From positions 248,001 through 312,000 of the forward strand of contig JAXDAY010000028.1 in NCBI GenBank assembly GCA_034679345.1: 64,000 nucleotides of DNA, in the 5' to 3' direction. Below, one piece after another: positions 24,870 to 33,168 of this stretch. The notes beneath the pieces were generated by a model. It did not search any database. It had not been told where the DNA came from and saw only the letters and a list, made by a program, of their open reading frames with translations. This stretch comes from JAXDAY01 sp034679345 (GTDB lineage: Bacteria; Eisenbacteria; RBG-16-71-46; CAIMUX01; VGJL01). The position numbers and the translations under genes are program-made. Positions within the stretch are counted from its first letter, which is position 1. Every line of letters begins with the position of its first letter.

Positions 24870-26537
24870 ATGCGAGATCCGGCGTGCACAGTGGTCCATT
24901 CGCCCGAGACCCGGCGATGGGGCGTCGCGGCGAGCGAGTCGAGGCCGTCCCGCTTCGGCTGGAGGGGAACGCTTCTTCTTTCCGCCGTGCTCGGCGCCAT
25001 CGCGGCGGGAGTCGCCGCGCTCGCCGGCGATCCGCGCCTTGCCATCACACCCGATTCCGTCGCCTACTTGAATGCCGCGGAAAACCTGCGCCGCGGGCTG
25101 GGATTCGTTCTCACGATCACCCCGCTCTCCAGCCCGTCATCGATGATCCCGTTCGCGACCTGGCCGCCGTTCTATCCCCTGCTCCTCTCTGCGGCAGGCG
25201 GGATCGCCGGCGATCCGGTCACGGCCGCGCGCTGGGTGCAGATCCTCTCGGTCGGACTTCTCGCGCTACCGATCGGCTGGCTGACCTATCGAATTGCCGG
25301 GCCGAGGTTCGTCCTGCCCGTCCTGGTCTTCTGCGCAATTCTCCGGCCGCTCCTGATGACCTCGTCCTTCGTCTGGAGCGAATCGACATTTACGCTCCTC
25401 GCTTACGCGTCGATTGTCCTGCTCGTCGAGGGGATGCGCGACGATCGCTTCCCGGGCCGGGCCCGCCATGCCTTCCTCATGGGCGCAGGGGTCTTTGCCG
25501 CCCTCGCGATGCTCACCCGCTACATCGGGGGGGTCGTCATCGCGACCGGAGTCGCGGTCATCGTCATGCACGCGGAGGAAGAAGTCTCGGGCCGGCGTAC
25601 CCTCCGTCGTCTCGCCTCCTTCACGATCCCGGCAATCCTTCCCAATGCGCTCTGGATCGTCCGAAACCGGGCGGCAACCGGTTATCTCTTCGGAGAGGAC
25701 CGCGGCACGGCCGTGCTCGAGCCGGAATCGGTCGTGCTCGCGACCCTTCGAACCTTCTGGACCGACGTCGTCGTCCCGCCGACGGCAGCCGTCGATCCCG
25801 CTCGAACGATCCTGACCGTCCTGGGTCTCGCCTGTTTCGGGATCCTGGTGGCCGCGGTCCTCCGCAGGTTCGGCCCCGAGATGTTCGAATCCGCGATGGG
25901 ACGGAAGGCGGCTGTCTGCGCGGTCGGCGCGTTCGTCGTTCTCTATCCGCTCGCCGTCGTCGCCCTCTCCCTGCGGATTCCGTACGATCCGGTCAATACG
26001 CGGATCCTCTCGCCCGTCTATCCGGGGCTGCTCGCGGTCGGCGCGTTTCTGCTCCGCCCGACCCTTCAGGAGAACGCGGCCCGCCGTCGGTTCGGTTTTC
26101 GCGGAGCCGTCATCGCGGCGGGCGCCGTCCTGTTCTTGATCCAAACGGCTGCAACGGTGCGCTATGTCCGCGGCCCTCTGGAGGATCGAAGCCTGACCCA
26201 TCCCTACTGGAGAAGCGTCCTGTTCGGCGAGTCGGGATGGGCGCAGGATCCCGCGATCGCGGGACTCGCCGAGTTCGCGCCTCCCGGAACGCTCGTTCTC
26301 TCGAACATCGCCGATGCGGTGGCGATCTGGACCGACTATCCCACGAAGTCGCTGCCCCCACGGGGCGGACGCGCCTATGCGAGCGAGATCGCTCGTCATC
26401 GCGGCGCGCTGGTCATGGTCCATCCCGAGCATCGCAGGGTCGTGATCGGATACGAGGAGATGGAGGCGATGGCGGAGTCGGGCGCGTGTGCCCGCCTGGG
26501 CCGGCGCGGAGATGGGATCTTCTACCGTGTGCGCTAG
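24870..26537 (+). CDS. GT-C-type membrane glycosyltransferase (ArnT/PMT-like)
   Basis: 555 residues with about ten hydrophobic segments. The first outer loop holds TPDSVAYLNAAENLRRG and WPPFYPLLLS; the acidic residue followed by an aromatic/Pro region is the GT-C pattern of dolichol/undecaprenyl-sugar transferases (GT39/GT83-like). LTRYIGG and LPNALWIVRNR match the later helices of the group. The C-terminal ~100 residues are soluble and face outwards. It would move a sugar from a lipid carrier to a lipid or protein. It overlaps the following barrel protein by 26 bases, so the two work together. Confidence 0.75.
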   Translation: MRDPACTVVHSPETRRWGVAASESRPSRFGWRGTLLLSAVLGAIAAGVAALAGDPRLAITPDSVAYLNAAENLRRGLGFVLTITPLSSPSSMIPFATWPPFYPLLLSAAGGIAGDPVTAARWVQILSVGLLALPIGWLTYRIAGPRFVLPVLVFCAILRPLLMTSSFVWSESTFTLLAYASIVLLVEGMRDDRFPGRARHAFLMGAGVFAALAMLTRYIGGVVIATGVAVIVMHAEEEVSGRRTLRRLASFTIPAILPNALWIVRNRAATGYLFGEDRGTAVLEPESVVLATLRTFWTDVVVPPTAAVDPARTILTVLGLACFGILVAAVLRRFGPEMFESAMGRKAAVCAVGAFVVLYPLAVVALSLRIPYDPVNTRILSPVYPGLLAVGAFLLRPTLQENAARRRFGFRGAVIAAGAVLFLIQTAATVRYVRGPLEDRSLTHPYWRSVLFGESGWAQDPAIAGLAEFAPPGTLVLSNIADAVAIWTDYPTKSLPPRGGRAYASEIARHRGALVMVHPEHRRVVIGYEEMEAMAESGACARLGRRGDGIFYRVR

Positions 26538-28122
26538 GATCGGCGCGCTCTTGCCCGTGATCCTGGCGGCGCTCGTCGCCGCCGCCTCCGCGGGAGCGTG
26601 GGATGAGATCGCCGCGGGACGCGCCGCCATCGATCGAAGCGATCCGGATGCGGCGATCGCCGCCTTCCATCGAGCGATCGATATCGATCCATCGATCCGA
26701 GACACCATCGCCGTGGCCCTGGCTTCGCAGCTCACGTGGGTTGGGCGATACGACGAGGCGATCGCGGAGTTTCGCTCCTACCTGGATCGCCACCCCGGAG
26801 CGACCGGCGCGATGAAGACGCTGGCGCTTGCCCAGTCGTGGAGCGGGCGCAATGCGGAGGCCCTCGCCACCTACCGCGCGATCCTGGCTCGCGCGCCCGA
26901 GGATCGCGACGCCGCCTTCGGCGAAGCGCGCATCCTCTCCTGGACCGGCCGGCTCGACGATTCCCTCGATCGCTATGAGGCGATCTTGCGCCGCGACCCC
27001 ATGTTCGTCGATGCCGCGCTCGGACGCGCGCAGGTCGTCAACTGGCGTGGGGATCATCGACGCGCCGCGGGCCACTACGGCGCGATCCTGGAGGCGGATC
27101 GCGCGAATCTGGCCGCCCTGGAGGGGCGCGCCGCCGCCTGGAACTGGGCCGGACTCCAGAACCGGGCGATCCACGATCTCGAGGCGAGCCGCGCCGCGGG
27201 GGGCCCGACGAAGGACGCGCTCGACCTCGAGCGCACGATCCGCGCCGCGTGGGCGCCCGCCGGCAGAGCCACGGTCGACCTTTCACGCGATTCCGATTCC
27301 TTCCGTCTCCTGTCGTACCGGCTGGATGGGGACCTCGGCTTCCAGTACCGCGCCCGCATCCGCCCTGCGCTTGTGCGAAACGAGTACCGAAAGCCGCGCC
27401 GGCCGGACGCCGAGGATCTCTGGCTTGGCGCGGGAGGGGATTGGCGCTTCTCGGAGGACGGCCTCCTCTATGGCTCGATCCTCGGCCTCGTCCATCCTCC
27501 CGACGGGATCGCGTCCCGCGCGACCGGCGATCTGCACGCCGCCTGGTTGCGCGACGACCGCGTCCGCGTCGATCTGGGATATGCCCGAGCCTCGTATTTC
27601 ACCTATGAACGGACCCGGGATCTCTCTCCGCGCTTCGTCGATGCCGACATCTACGACTTCGGCGTCCGCATTCGTCCCGAGTGGCGCACGACGGTCGATC
27701 TCGCGGTCGATCGAGGCTTCTACAGCGACGACAATCGACGGCTGAATCTTCGCGCGCGTGTCCGCCGCGCGATCCTCTCCCGGCCGCGTCTCTCACTCGA
27801 GTTGGGGGGGCAGTGGCTCGACTATGATGAAGACCTCGCCGGAGGACTTTGGACGCCGCAGGAGTTTCGCGGCGCGCATCTCGCTCCCGAGTGCGAGTGG
27901 AGCCCGATCGATCGCCTCACGCTCTTCGCGAGAGTCGACGCGGGCGCGGCGAAGGACAAGACGAGCGATCTGAGCTCGTTTCTCACCTACGCGGGAGGAG
28001 CCCGTTACGAAGCCGGCGGTCTGCTCGTGGAGCTGCGAGGCGGGCACGCCGATTCGAATCTCGAGATCGGTCGCGGGTACCGGCGCGATTTCGGAACATT
28101 GACTCTGCGCCTCGCTCCTTAA
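26512..28122 (+). CDS. TPR protein with C-terminal outer-membrane barrel (YaiO-like layout)
   Basis: 536 residues from the ATG at 26512; a GTG at 26527 would remove five residues. Signal peptide about 6-31. Residues about 35-245 carry tetratricopeptide-like helical pairs (for example TLALAQSWSGRNAEALATYR, LARAPEDRDAAFGEARILSW). The rest (about 255-536) alternates in beta-strands with aromatic ends and closes with GTLTLRLAP, typical of an outer-membrane barrel as in YaiO- or PgaA-like proteins. Its start overlaps the glycosyltransferase, which suggests export or attachment of a glycan. Confidence 0.72.
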   Translation: MGSSTVCARIGALLPVILAALVAAASAGAWDEIAAGRAAIDRSDPDAAIAAFHRAIDIDPSIRDTIAVALASQLTWVGRYDEAIAEFRSYLDRHPGATGAMKTLALAQSWSGRNAEALATYRAILARAPEDRDAAFGEARILSWTGRLDDSLDRYEAILRRDPMFVDAALGRAQVVNWRGDHRRAAGHYGAILEADRANLAALEGRAAAWNWAGLQNRAIHDLEASRAAGGPTKDALDLERTIRAAWAPAGRATVDLSRDSDSFRLLSYRLDGDLGFQYRARIRPALVRNEYRKPRRPDAEDLWLGAGGDWRFSEDGLLYGSILGLVHPPDGIASRATGDLHAAWLRDDRVRVDLGYARASYFTYERTRDLSPRFVDADIYDFGVRIRPEWRTTVDLAVDRGFYSDDNRRLNLRARVRRAILSRPRLSLELGGQWLDYDEDLAGGLWTPQEFRGAHLAPECEWSPIDRLTLFARVDAGAAKDKTSDLSSFLTYAGGARYEAGGLLVELRGGHADSNLEIGRGYRRDFGTLTLRLAP

Positions 28123-28132
28123 TAAACAAGCA

Positions 28133-28192
28133 GGGGGCCCACCGCATCCTCCACGCCGTCGAAACGTACGCAGAAGAATAGGCGGGGCCCCC
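28133..28192. other. Long-range GC inverted repeat, possible structured 3' end
   Basis: GGGGGCCC (28133-28140) is repeated inverted as GGGCCCCC (28185-28192), enclosing 44 bases. It lies between the barrel gene and the HD gene. The loop is long for a terminator and no T-run follows. Confidence 0.3.
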
Positions 28193-28302
28193 GCACTCTC
28201 GCATGAGATTCTATCAGAGCGCCAATTCCTGGCAAGTCCCTTCCACACGATATCCGCGAAGGCTAGTCTTCCCGAGTGGGCGCGGGTCGCCCGGGAGGAT
28301 CG

Positions 28303-28884
28303 ATGGAGGAACGAGGGCCCGACCGCGACGGAGCTTGGGAGCTGCTCTGCTCCTACACGAAGACCGATTCGCTGCGGAAGCATGCCCTGGCCGTCGAGGC
28401 CGCGATGCGCGCCTACGCCGAGCGCTTTGGAGAGGACGCCGATGCGTGGGGGATCGTCGGCCTTCTGCACGACTTCGACTACGAGCGCTGGCCCGATGCG
28501 GAGAATCACCCCTATCGCGGGGAGGAAATCCTCAGGGAGCATGGATTCCCGGATGCATGGCGCCGCGCGATCCTCGGCCACGCCTCCTACACGGGCGTGC
28601 CGAGGGATAGCCTCATGGCGCGCGCCCTCTTCGCCGTCGACGAGTTGTGCGGGTTCATCTCCGCCGTCACGCTGGTCCGCCCATCAAGGAGCCTGATCGA
28701 TGTCGACGTGCGATCGGTAAGAAAAAAGATGAAGGAAAGGGGATTCGCCCGGTCAGTGAACCGGGAGGAGATCGTCCAGGGGGCGGAGGAGCTGGGAGTC
28801 GATCTCGACGCGCACATCGACTTCGTCCTCGCATCGCTCCGCGCGATCGCCGGTTCCATCGGGCTCGCCGGGTCAGCGAGCTGA
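28303..28884 (+). CDS. HD-domain hydrolase
   Basis: 193 residues, start behind GGGAGG. The HD motif lies at H27 and LLHDFDYERWP (about 54-64), with a following HPYRGEEIL and the HAS of LGHASYTG completing the metal site. Members of this HDIG group hydrolyse phosphate from nucleotides or related compounds. The second half (about 110-180) is helical (DVRSVRKKMKERG), as in the same group. No partner gene is apparent. A GCTAGTCT box (28262-28269) lies upstream and may be its -10. Confidence 0.8.
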   Translation: MEERGPDRDGAWELLCSYTKTDSLRKHALAVEAAMRAYAERFGEDADAWGIVGLLHDFDYERWPDAENHPYRGEEILREHGFPDAWRRAILGHASYTGVPRDSLMARALFAVDELCGFISAVTLVRPSRSLIDVDVRSVRKKMKERGFARSVNREEIVQGAEELGVDLDAHIDFVLASLRAIAGSIGLAGSAS

Positions 28885-28909
28885 GATCCGCCCCGGAGAG
28901 CCGACTCCC

Positions 28910-30847
28910 CTAGCGTTCCTCCCGTTTCAGATGGCGATCGAAGAATTCGACCATTCTTCTGTAAAGGAGAAGTCGATTCGGCCGCTTCGCCACGCCGTGG
29001 CCCTCATCCGGGAAGATCAGGCTGTCGACGGGTACCGACCTCGACTGAAGCGCCCGCAGGATCTGCCGCGCCTCGCCCACGGGAACCCGGGGGTCGTTTT
29101 CCCCATGCACGACGAGCAGGGCGCCGCGGATTCGGTCGACCTTGTGGATCGGCGAGATCGACCTCAGGAACTCCCGGTCCTCGAGCGGCCCGTACTCCGT
29201 CTCTCGCAGCTCCCTGCGATAGACCGCCGTCTCCGAGAGAAAAGTCTCGAAGTTGGCGATTCCGACCTCGTCGATGCCCGCCGCGAGGAGATCCGGATAC
29301 TCCGTCAGGACCGCGAGCGTCATGTACCCGCCGTATGAGGCGCCCTTCACGCCGATCCGGTCCGGGCTGGAGTAGCCCTCCCCGATCAGGTATTTCGCGC
29401 TCCATGCGAGATCCCGCACGGAATCGAGGCGCTTCCTGTAATCGTCCGCCTCGAGGTAGGCCCGGCCGTACCCTCGGCTGCCGCGCACGTTCGGCGCGAG
29501 GATCCCGTAGCCATGGATGAGCAGATACTGGAAATGCCGGTTGAAGTAGGGGCGGAACTGGCCTTCTGGGCCGCCATGGACATCGATCACGAACGGAATC
29601 GGTCCGCTCTTCGACCCGGGCGGCAAGTAGAGGAAGGCGGGGATCTTCGTGCCATCGAAACTCTCGTAACGGATGAGGCGGGGCGGAGTGAACCACGCCG
29701 GATCGACGCCGGCATAGGAGGAGAACGTCCTCTGGGTCAACCGATCGTCGCCTCGCGTTCGCCCCCAGCCGGCCACTCGGTCGAACTCCCAGGTCCAGAT
29801 GTCGGCGGTCTGGGTCGGGCTGTTGTAGACGAAGGCGACCTGCCCGCGATCCGAGAGGGACGGGCTTGTGACGATCCCATCCAGCTCCGGCACGGGCAGG
29901 GGCTTCCCCGCCTCGGCGTCCCAGAGATGGAGTCTTCCCCAGCCGTCCTCGTTGACGCACCACGCGAGGACGCGGCGATCTGCCGAGATCGCAAACGCCT
30001 CGACCGCCCAAGGGGAAGTCTCATCCGGAAACAGGGGGCGAAGCCGCGGGGAAGCGCCGTCGATGACCGAGATGCGCGCGACTCCCTCCGGGTTGTCGTC
30101 GGCAACCACGAAGACGCGGTTCGGGTCGCTCGAGAAGGCGCCCGCGGTGAAACGCGCCTCCCAGCCGGGTGGAGTGAGGCTCTGGATCTGCGAGGTGCGA
30201 AGATCCATCCGGTAAAGCTCGTTCCTTGTGTTCGAAATCGTGTGGTAGAGGAGAAGGAACCTCCCGTCGTCGGAAACATCCCCGGGGCTGTTGATGCGAT
30301 CGTTTTGGTAGATGCGCCGGCGCTCGCCCGTCCGCAGGCGCTGGGAGTAGACGTGGAACTCCGCCGGGTCGTCCAGATTCGCCGAGTAATAGATCGTCTC
30401 GCCATCGGGGGCGAAGACCGGAGGGCTGAAGCGTCTTTCCGGCTCCTCGGTGAGCGCCCGCTGGAAGCCCGTGATCGCGTCGATCAGGAAGATCTGATAG
30501 CGCTCGGTGCCGTCCGGGGCCGCGGTAACCGCGATGGAGCGCTCATCGGGCGAGAGCGTGAAGTCGGACAGACCGCTGGGAAAGAAGGTGAGCTGGTAAG
30601 GCCATCCCTCCGGGGTGAGGCGGAAGAGCTGCCTCGTTCCGGTCATCGCGGTGGTGAAGTAGAGCCGTTCCCCATCCCGCGTGATCCAGGGCGAGCTCGC
30701 CGCCCCGATCTGCATGAAGGTCTCGATGTCGGGGACGCGACCCGGCGGGGGCAGCTCCGCGGAGCGCGTCTCCACGGCGATGGCTCCCCCCGAACCGGCC
30801 GACAATGTCCAGACCGCGGCGAACAGCAAACCTCGCAAGGCGCTCAT
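28910..30847 (-). CDS. Exported S9 prolyl-oligopeptidase/DPP-IV-like serine peptidase
   Basis: 645 residues from an ATG behind GGGGAGG. Signal peptide about 1-24 (SGGAIAVE). Residues about 45-390 form a WD/beta-propeller with TolB-like repeats (FTLSPDERSIAVTAAPDG, PPVFAPDGETIYYSAN). The alpha/beta hydrolase is about 400-645: the nucleophile Ser in GASYGGYM, the Asp in HGENDPRVP and the His in DEGHG. The oxyanion loop VIDVHGGPEG is present. It removes dipeptides or cuts short peptides in the periplasm. A close neighbour on the same strand is the AIM24-like gene. Confidence 0.9.
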   Translation of the reverse strand: MSALRGLLFAAVWTLSAGSGGAIAVETRSAELPPPGRVPDIETFMQIGAASSPWITRDGERLYFTTAMTGTRQLFRLTPEGWPYQLTFFPSGLSDFTLSPDERSIAVTAAPDGTERYQIFLIDAITGFQRALTEEPERRFSPPVFAPDGETIYYSANLDDPAEFHVYSQRLRTGERRRIYQNDRINSPGDVSDDGRFLLLYHTISNTRNELYRMDLRTSQIQSLTPPGWEARFTAGAFSSDPNRVFVVADDNPEGVARISVIDGASPRLRPLFPDETSPWAVEAFAISADRRVLAWCVNEDGWGRLHLWDAEAGKPLPVPELDGIVTSPSLSDRGQVAFVYNSPTQTADIWTWEFDRVAGWGRTRGDDRLTQRTFSSYAGVDPAWFTPPRLIRYESFDGTKIPAFLYLPPGSKSGPIPFVIDVHGGPEGQFRPYFNRHFQYLLIHGYGILAPNVRGSRGYGRAYLEADDYRKRLDSVRDLAWSAKYLIGEGYSSPDRIGVKGASYGGYMTLAVLTEYPDLLAAGIDEVGIANFETFLSETAVYRRELRETEYGPLEDREFLRSISPIHKVDRIRGALLVVHGENDPRVPVGEARQILRALQSRSVPVDSLIFPDEGHGVAKRPNRLLLYRRMVEFFDRHLKREER

Positions 30848-30858
30848 GCGGACCTCCC

Positions 30859-31584
30859 CTACTCCTGTCCGAGGATCCCTCCCAGCAGATTCCGTCCGCG
30901 TCCGCCGCCGCCCGCGCCCGATTGCGGAAGGCGCGGCGCGAGCCAGTTGAGGAACGACTGGCTGCTGCGCGTCTGCAGGTAGAGCGTCCCGCTGCCGCGG
31001 AACTCGCAGACGAGCCCCTCGCCCGAGAGGATCGTGGATTTCCACCCTCCGACACGGCGGACATGGAACTCGAGGCCCGCGGTGAATCCCACGACGTGGC
31101 CCGTGTCCACCACATAGGACTTTCCGGCGATCGGGACGGCATGGATCGCCCCGTAGCTCGCGAAGATCAAGGTCCCCTGGCCGGTCGCCTTCAGCAGGAA
31201 GAGCCCCTCGCTTCCGAAGAAGGACTTGGCTCCGCCCCAGGAGGCGTCGACCTCGACTCCCGCCGCCGATGCGATATAGGAGCCCGACTGGATGTAGAAA
31301 GCCTCCCCCTTGAGATCCAGGGTGGAGAGATCGCCGGGCAGGGCGGGGGCGAGGGTGATCTCGCCCGGCCGCCCCCTGGCGGCGAAGGTGTTGAAGAAGA
31401 GCGACTCGCCGCCGAGCACGGAACGTTTGAGGGCTCCGAAGAGGCCGCCTTTCATCCCGGTCTGGATCTCGATGTTGTCGCTCATGCTGACCATGGCGCC
31501 ACCCTCGGCGAGGACGGACTCCTCCGCCTCCAGCTCGACCACGGCAAGCGCGTACGACGGTTGATAGAGAATGTCGACTTTCAT
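30859..31584 (-). CDS. AIM24/TIGR00266-family protein
   Basis: 241 residues, ATG behind GGAGGAAG. The beta-sandwich family is recognised by VVELEAEESVLAEGGAMVSM at the start, the KRSVLGGESLFFNTFAA segment and ILSGEGLVCEFRGSGTLYLQTR. The Gly-rich tail GAGGGGRGRN is as in many members. Members form trimers and are found in bacteria and mitochondria; their biochemical role is unknown. The gene begins 80 bases from the divergent radical SAM gene and runs into the S9 peptidase gene 11 bases downstream, so the two are one operon. Confidence 0.85.
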   Translation of the reverse strand: MKVDILYQPSYALAVVELEAEESVLAEGGAMVSMSDNIEIQTGMKGGLFGALKRSVLGGESLFFNTFAARGRPGEITLAPALPGDLSTLDLKGEAFYIQSGSYIASAAGVEVDASWGGAKSFFGSEGLFLLKATGQGTLIFASYGAIHAVPIAGKSYVVDTGHVVGFTAGLEFHVRRVGGWKSTILSGEGLVCEFRGSGTLYLQTRSSQSFLNWLAPRLPQSGAGGGGRGRNLLGGILGQE

Positions 31585-31627
31585 GGGGCTTCCTCCTCGT
31601 CGCGGGAGGGTAACACGGAACGGGACC

Positions 31628-31656
31628 TTGACAATCGAGATCCCATGCCATACAAT
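31628..31656 (+). promoter_or_regulatory. Consensus promoter of the radical SAM gene
   Basis: TTGACA (31628-31633), 17-base spacer, TACAAT (31651-31656). The ATG at 31665 is nine bases from the -10 box, so transcription would start at or within two bases of the ATG. Confidence 0.75.
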
Positions 31657-31667
31657 CGTATGGTATG
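31644..31667. promoter_or_regulatory. Palindrome over the -10 box and start codon of the radical SAM gene
   Basis: CATGCCATAC (31644-31653), four bases, GTATGGTATG (31658-31667): ten-base arms with one mismatch. The right arm ends with the ATG. It could bind a repressor that blocks both transcription and start. Confidence 0.5.
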
Positions 31668-32681
31668 AAGACGATGACGTCCCCATCCCTCTTCCCCGCG
31701 CCTGCGGGCGATTCCGACCCGCCCCGCGACCCGCGGGGGGGGATTCCCGCCGGCCCGCCGGTCGACGAGACGCCCCGGGCCCAGTTCCGGCCGCTGGTCT
31801 GCAAGACTTTGCTCAACGAGAATCAGAACCGCTCCCTCCCCTTCCGCTGGACGATCAATCCGTATCGCGGGTGCGAGTTCGGCTGCGCCTACTGCTACGC
31901 GCGCTACACCCACAAGTACATCGAGCGAAGCGATCCCTCCGAGTTCGACTCCCGGATCTTCGTCAAGTTCCAGGCGCCGGCCGTCCTCGCGGACCAGTTG
32001 CGGCCTGAACGGATCCGCGGAGCTCCGATCGCCCTGGGAACGGCGACTGATCCCTATCAGCCCGCGGAGAAGCGCTTCCGCATCACGAGAGGGGTGCTCG
32101 AGGTGCTGGCGCGCTGTCCCGAAGTGGATCTGTCGATCACGACGAAGAGCCCGCTCATCCTGCGAGACATCGATCTCCTCCGGCGAATCGCCCGCAATGG
32201 AAGGCTCACCTGCCACATCAGCCTCATCACTCTGAACCCGGCGATATCGCGAATCGTCGATCGATGGGCCCCGACGCCCAGGAGGAGGCTCGAGACGCTA
32301 CGGGGGCTTCGCTCCGATGGGATCGAGGCGGGGATCTTCGTGATGCCGATCCTCCCGGGCATCACCGACGCGCCGTCCGAGCTGAGGGCACTCCTCCGCG
32401 CAGCGCGATCCGCCGGATCCTGCTATGCCGAGGGCGCCGTCGTCCGTCTCGCCGGCGCGTCGTGGCGCTCCTTCGAGCCGATCCTGCGGTCTCGCTTCCC
32501 CGATCTGCTCACCCCCTACCGTTCGATGCGAGATCCGGAGGGTGTCTTCATGCCGAGCGTCACCAGGTCGATCCAGACGCGATTCCGCGAGATCTGCGAA
32601 GAGGTGGGAATCCCCTCCCGCACCCCCGGGCCGCGGGTGCCTCCCGACGGATCATTCGGGTCGGGCTGGCTGTTCACCTAG
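31665..32681 (+). CDS. SPL-like radical SAM protein (PA0069/Rv2578c type)
   Basis: 338 residues. The iron-sulfur motif is CEFGCAYC with C-X3-C-X2-C in the context YRGCEFGCAYCYAR, as in spore-photoproduct-lyase-like radical SAM proteins; IALGTATDPYQPAEKR and ITTKSPLILRDIDLL are family markers. It generates a 5'-deoxyadenosyl radical; the substrate in this subfamily is not settled but DNA repair is suspected. The N-terminal ~45 residues are low complexity. The ATG at 31665 lies just after the promoter -10 box, so the mRNA is probably leaderless; the ATG at 31674 is an alternative. Confidence 0.88.
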   Translation: MKTMTSPSLFPAPAGDSDPPRDPRGGIPAGPPVDETPRAQFRPLVCKTLLNENQNRSLPFRWTINPYRGCEFGCAYCYARYTHKYIERSDPSEFDSRIFVKFQAPAVLADQLRPERIRGAPIALGTATDPYQPAEKRFRITRGVLEVLARCPEVDLSITTKSPLILRDIDLLRRIARNGRLTCHISLITLNPAISRIVDRWAPTPRRRLETLRGLRSDGIEAGIFVMPILPGITDAPSELRALLRAARSAGSCYAEGAVVRLAGASWRSFEPILRSRFPDLLTPYRSMRDPEGVFMPSVTRSIQTRFREICEEVGIPSRTPGPRVPPDGSFGSGWLFT

Positions 32682-33065
32682 AAGCAGGCAGGCCACGGGG
32701 TCCGAGCGCCACCTCCGTGAAGAGGTGTTTGAGTGTCTTGACGCCCATATAGGTGGAAAAAAGCGCTCCGTTGCGCCAGTGCGGGGCGGAGATTCGCGGA
32801 GCCGCCGCTTCGTCCTCGCAGATCATCAGCACGAAACTCGATCCAACTCCAGGCTTGATCGGGCCCGAGGCATGATCCATCAAGCGCTATAACCTACTCG
32901 CGTGTAATGCGATACGGAATCAATTGAATGGAGAGAATCTTTCTTGACAACAATCGTATAGATAAGTATTGTTTGACGGTTCGGAGAGACGATAGGCGGC
33001 GGCTCTCCAGATCGATTTGATCGATTCGACGTGGGAGACTGACCGACTGCTCACGCGGGGCACAT
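32682..33065. other. 384-base intergenic region holding an RNA-like promoter
   Basis: Lower in GC than its surroundings. A 69-codon frame on the minus strand (32674-32883) has no ribosome-binding site and is doubtful. The right part has a consensus promoter at 32944-32972 directed at the carB 3' end. No gene product is recognised. Confidence 0.5.
32944..32972 (+). promoter_or_regulatory. Consensus promoter aimed into the carB 3' end
   Basis: TTGACA (32944-32949), 17-base spacer, TATTGT (32967-32972), in an AT-rich patch. No protein gene lies downstream on the + strand before the terminator at 33121-33168. Confidence 0.6.
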
Positions 33066-33168
33066 CTAGGTTCCCCCCTGGTGCCTTGTGGAGGATCGGC
33101 TGGTCTCACCCCTCATGAGCGGGCGGATTCGACCCATCCATGGTCGATCCGCCCGTCTCCCCTTTTTT
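32979..33168 (+). ncRNA. Candidate ~190-nt small RNA, antisense to the carB 3' end
   Basis: Bounded by the promoter at 32944-32972 and the hairpin with T6 at 33121-33168. Hairpins inside include GGAGAG...CTCTCC (about 32983-33009) and GGCA..CTAGG/CCTGG..TGCC (about 33059-33085). The last ~100 bases are antisense to carB. No known RNA family (6S, SRP, RNase P) is recognised. Alternatively the terminator ends a long radical SAM transcript. Confidence 0.4.

Noticed and set aside
31644..31667. LexA-box reading of the radical SAM palindrome
   Set aside because: It matches neither CTG-N10-CAG nor GAAC-N4-GTTC; no known SOS box is supported.
32674..32883. 69-codon minus-strand frame in the radical SAM-carB gap
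   Set aside because: No ribosome-binding site, no signal peptide or domain, and only weak promoter sequence upstream. Kept as intergenic.
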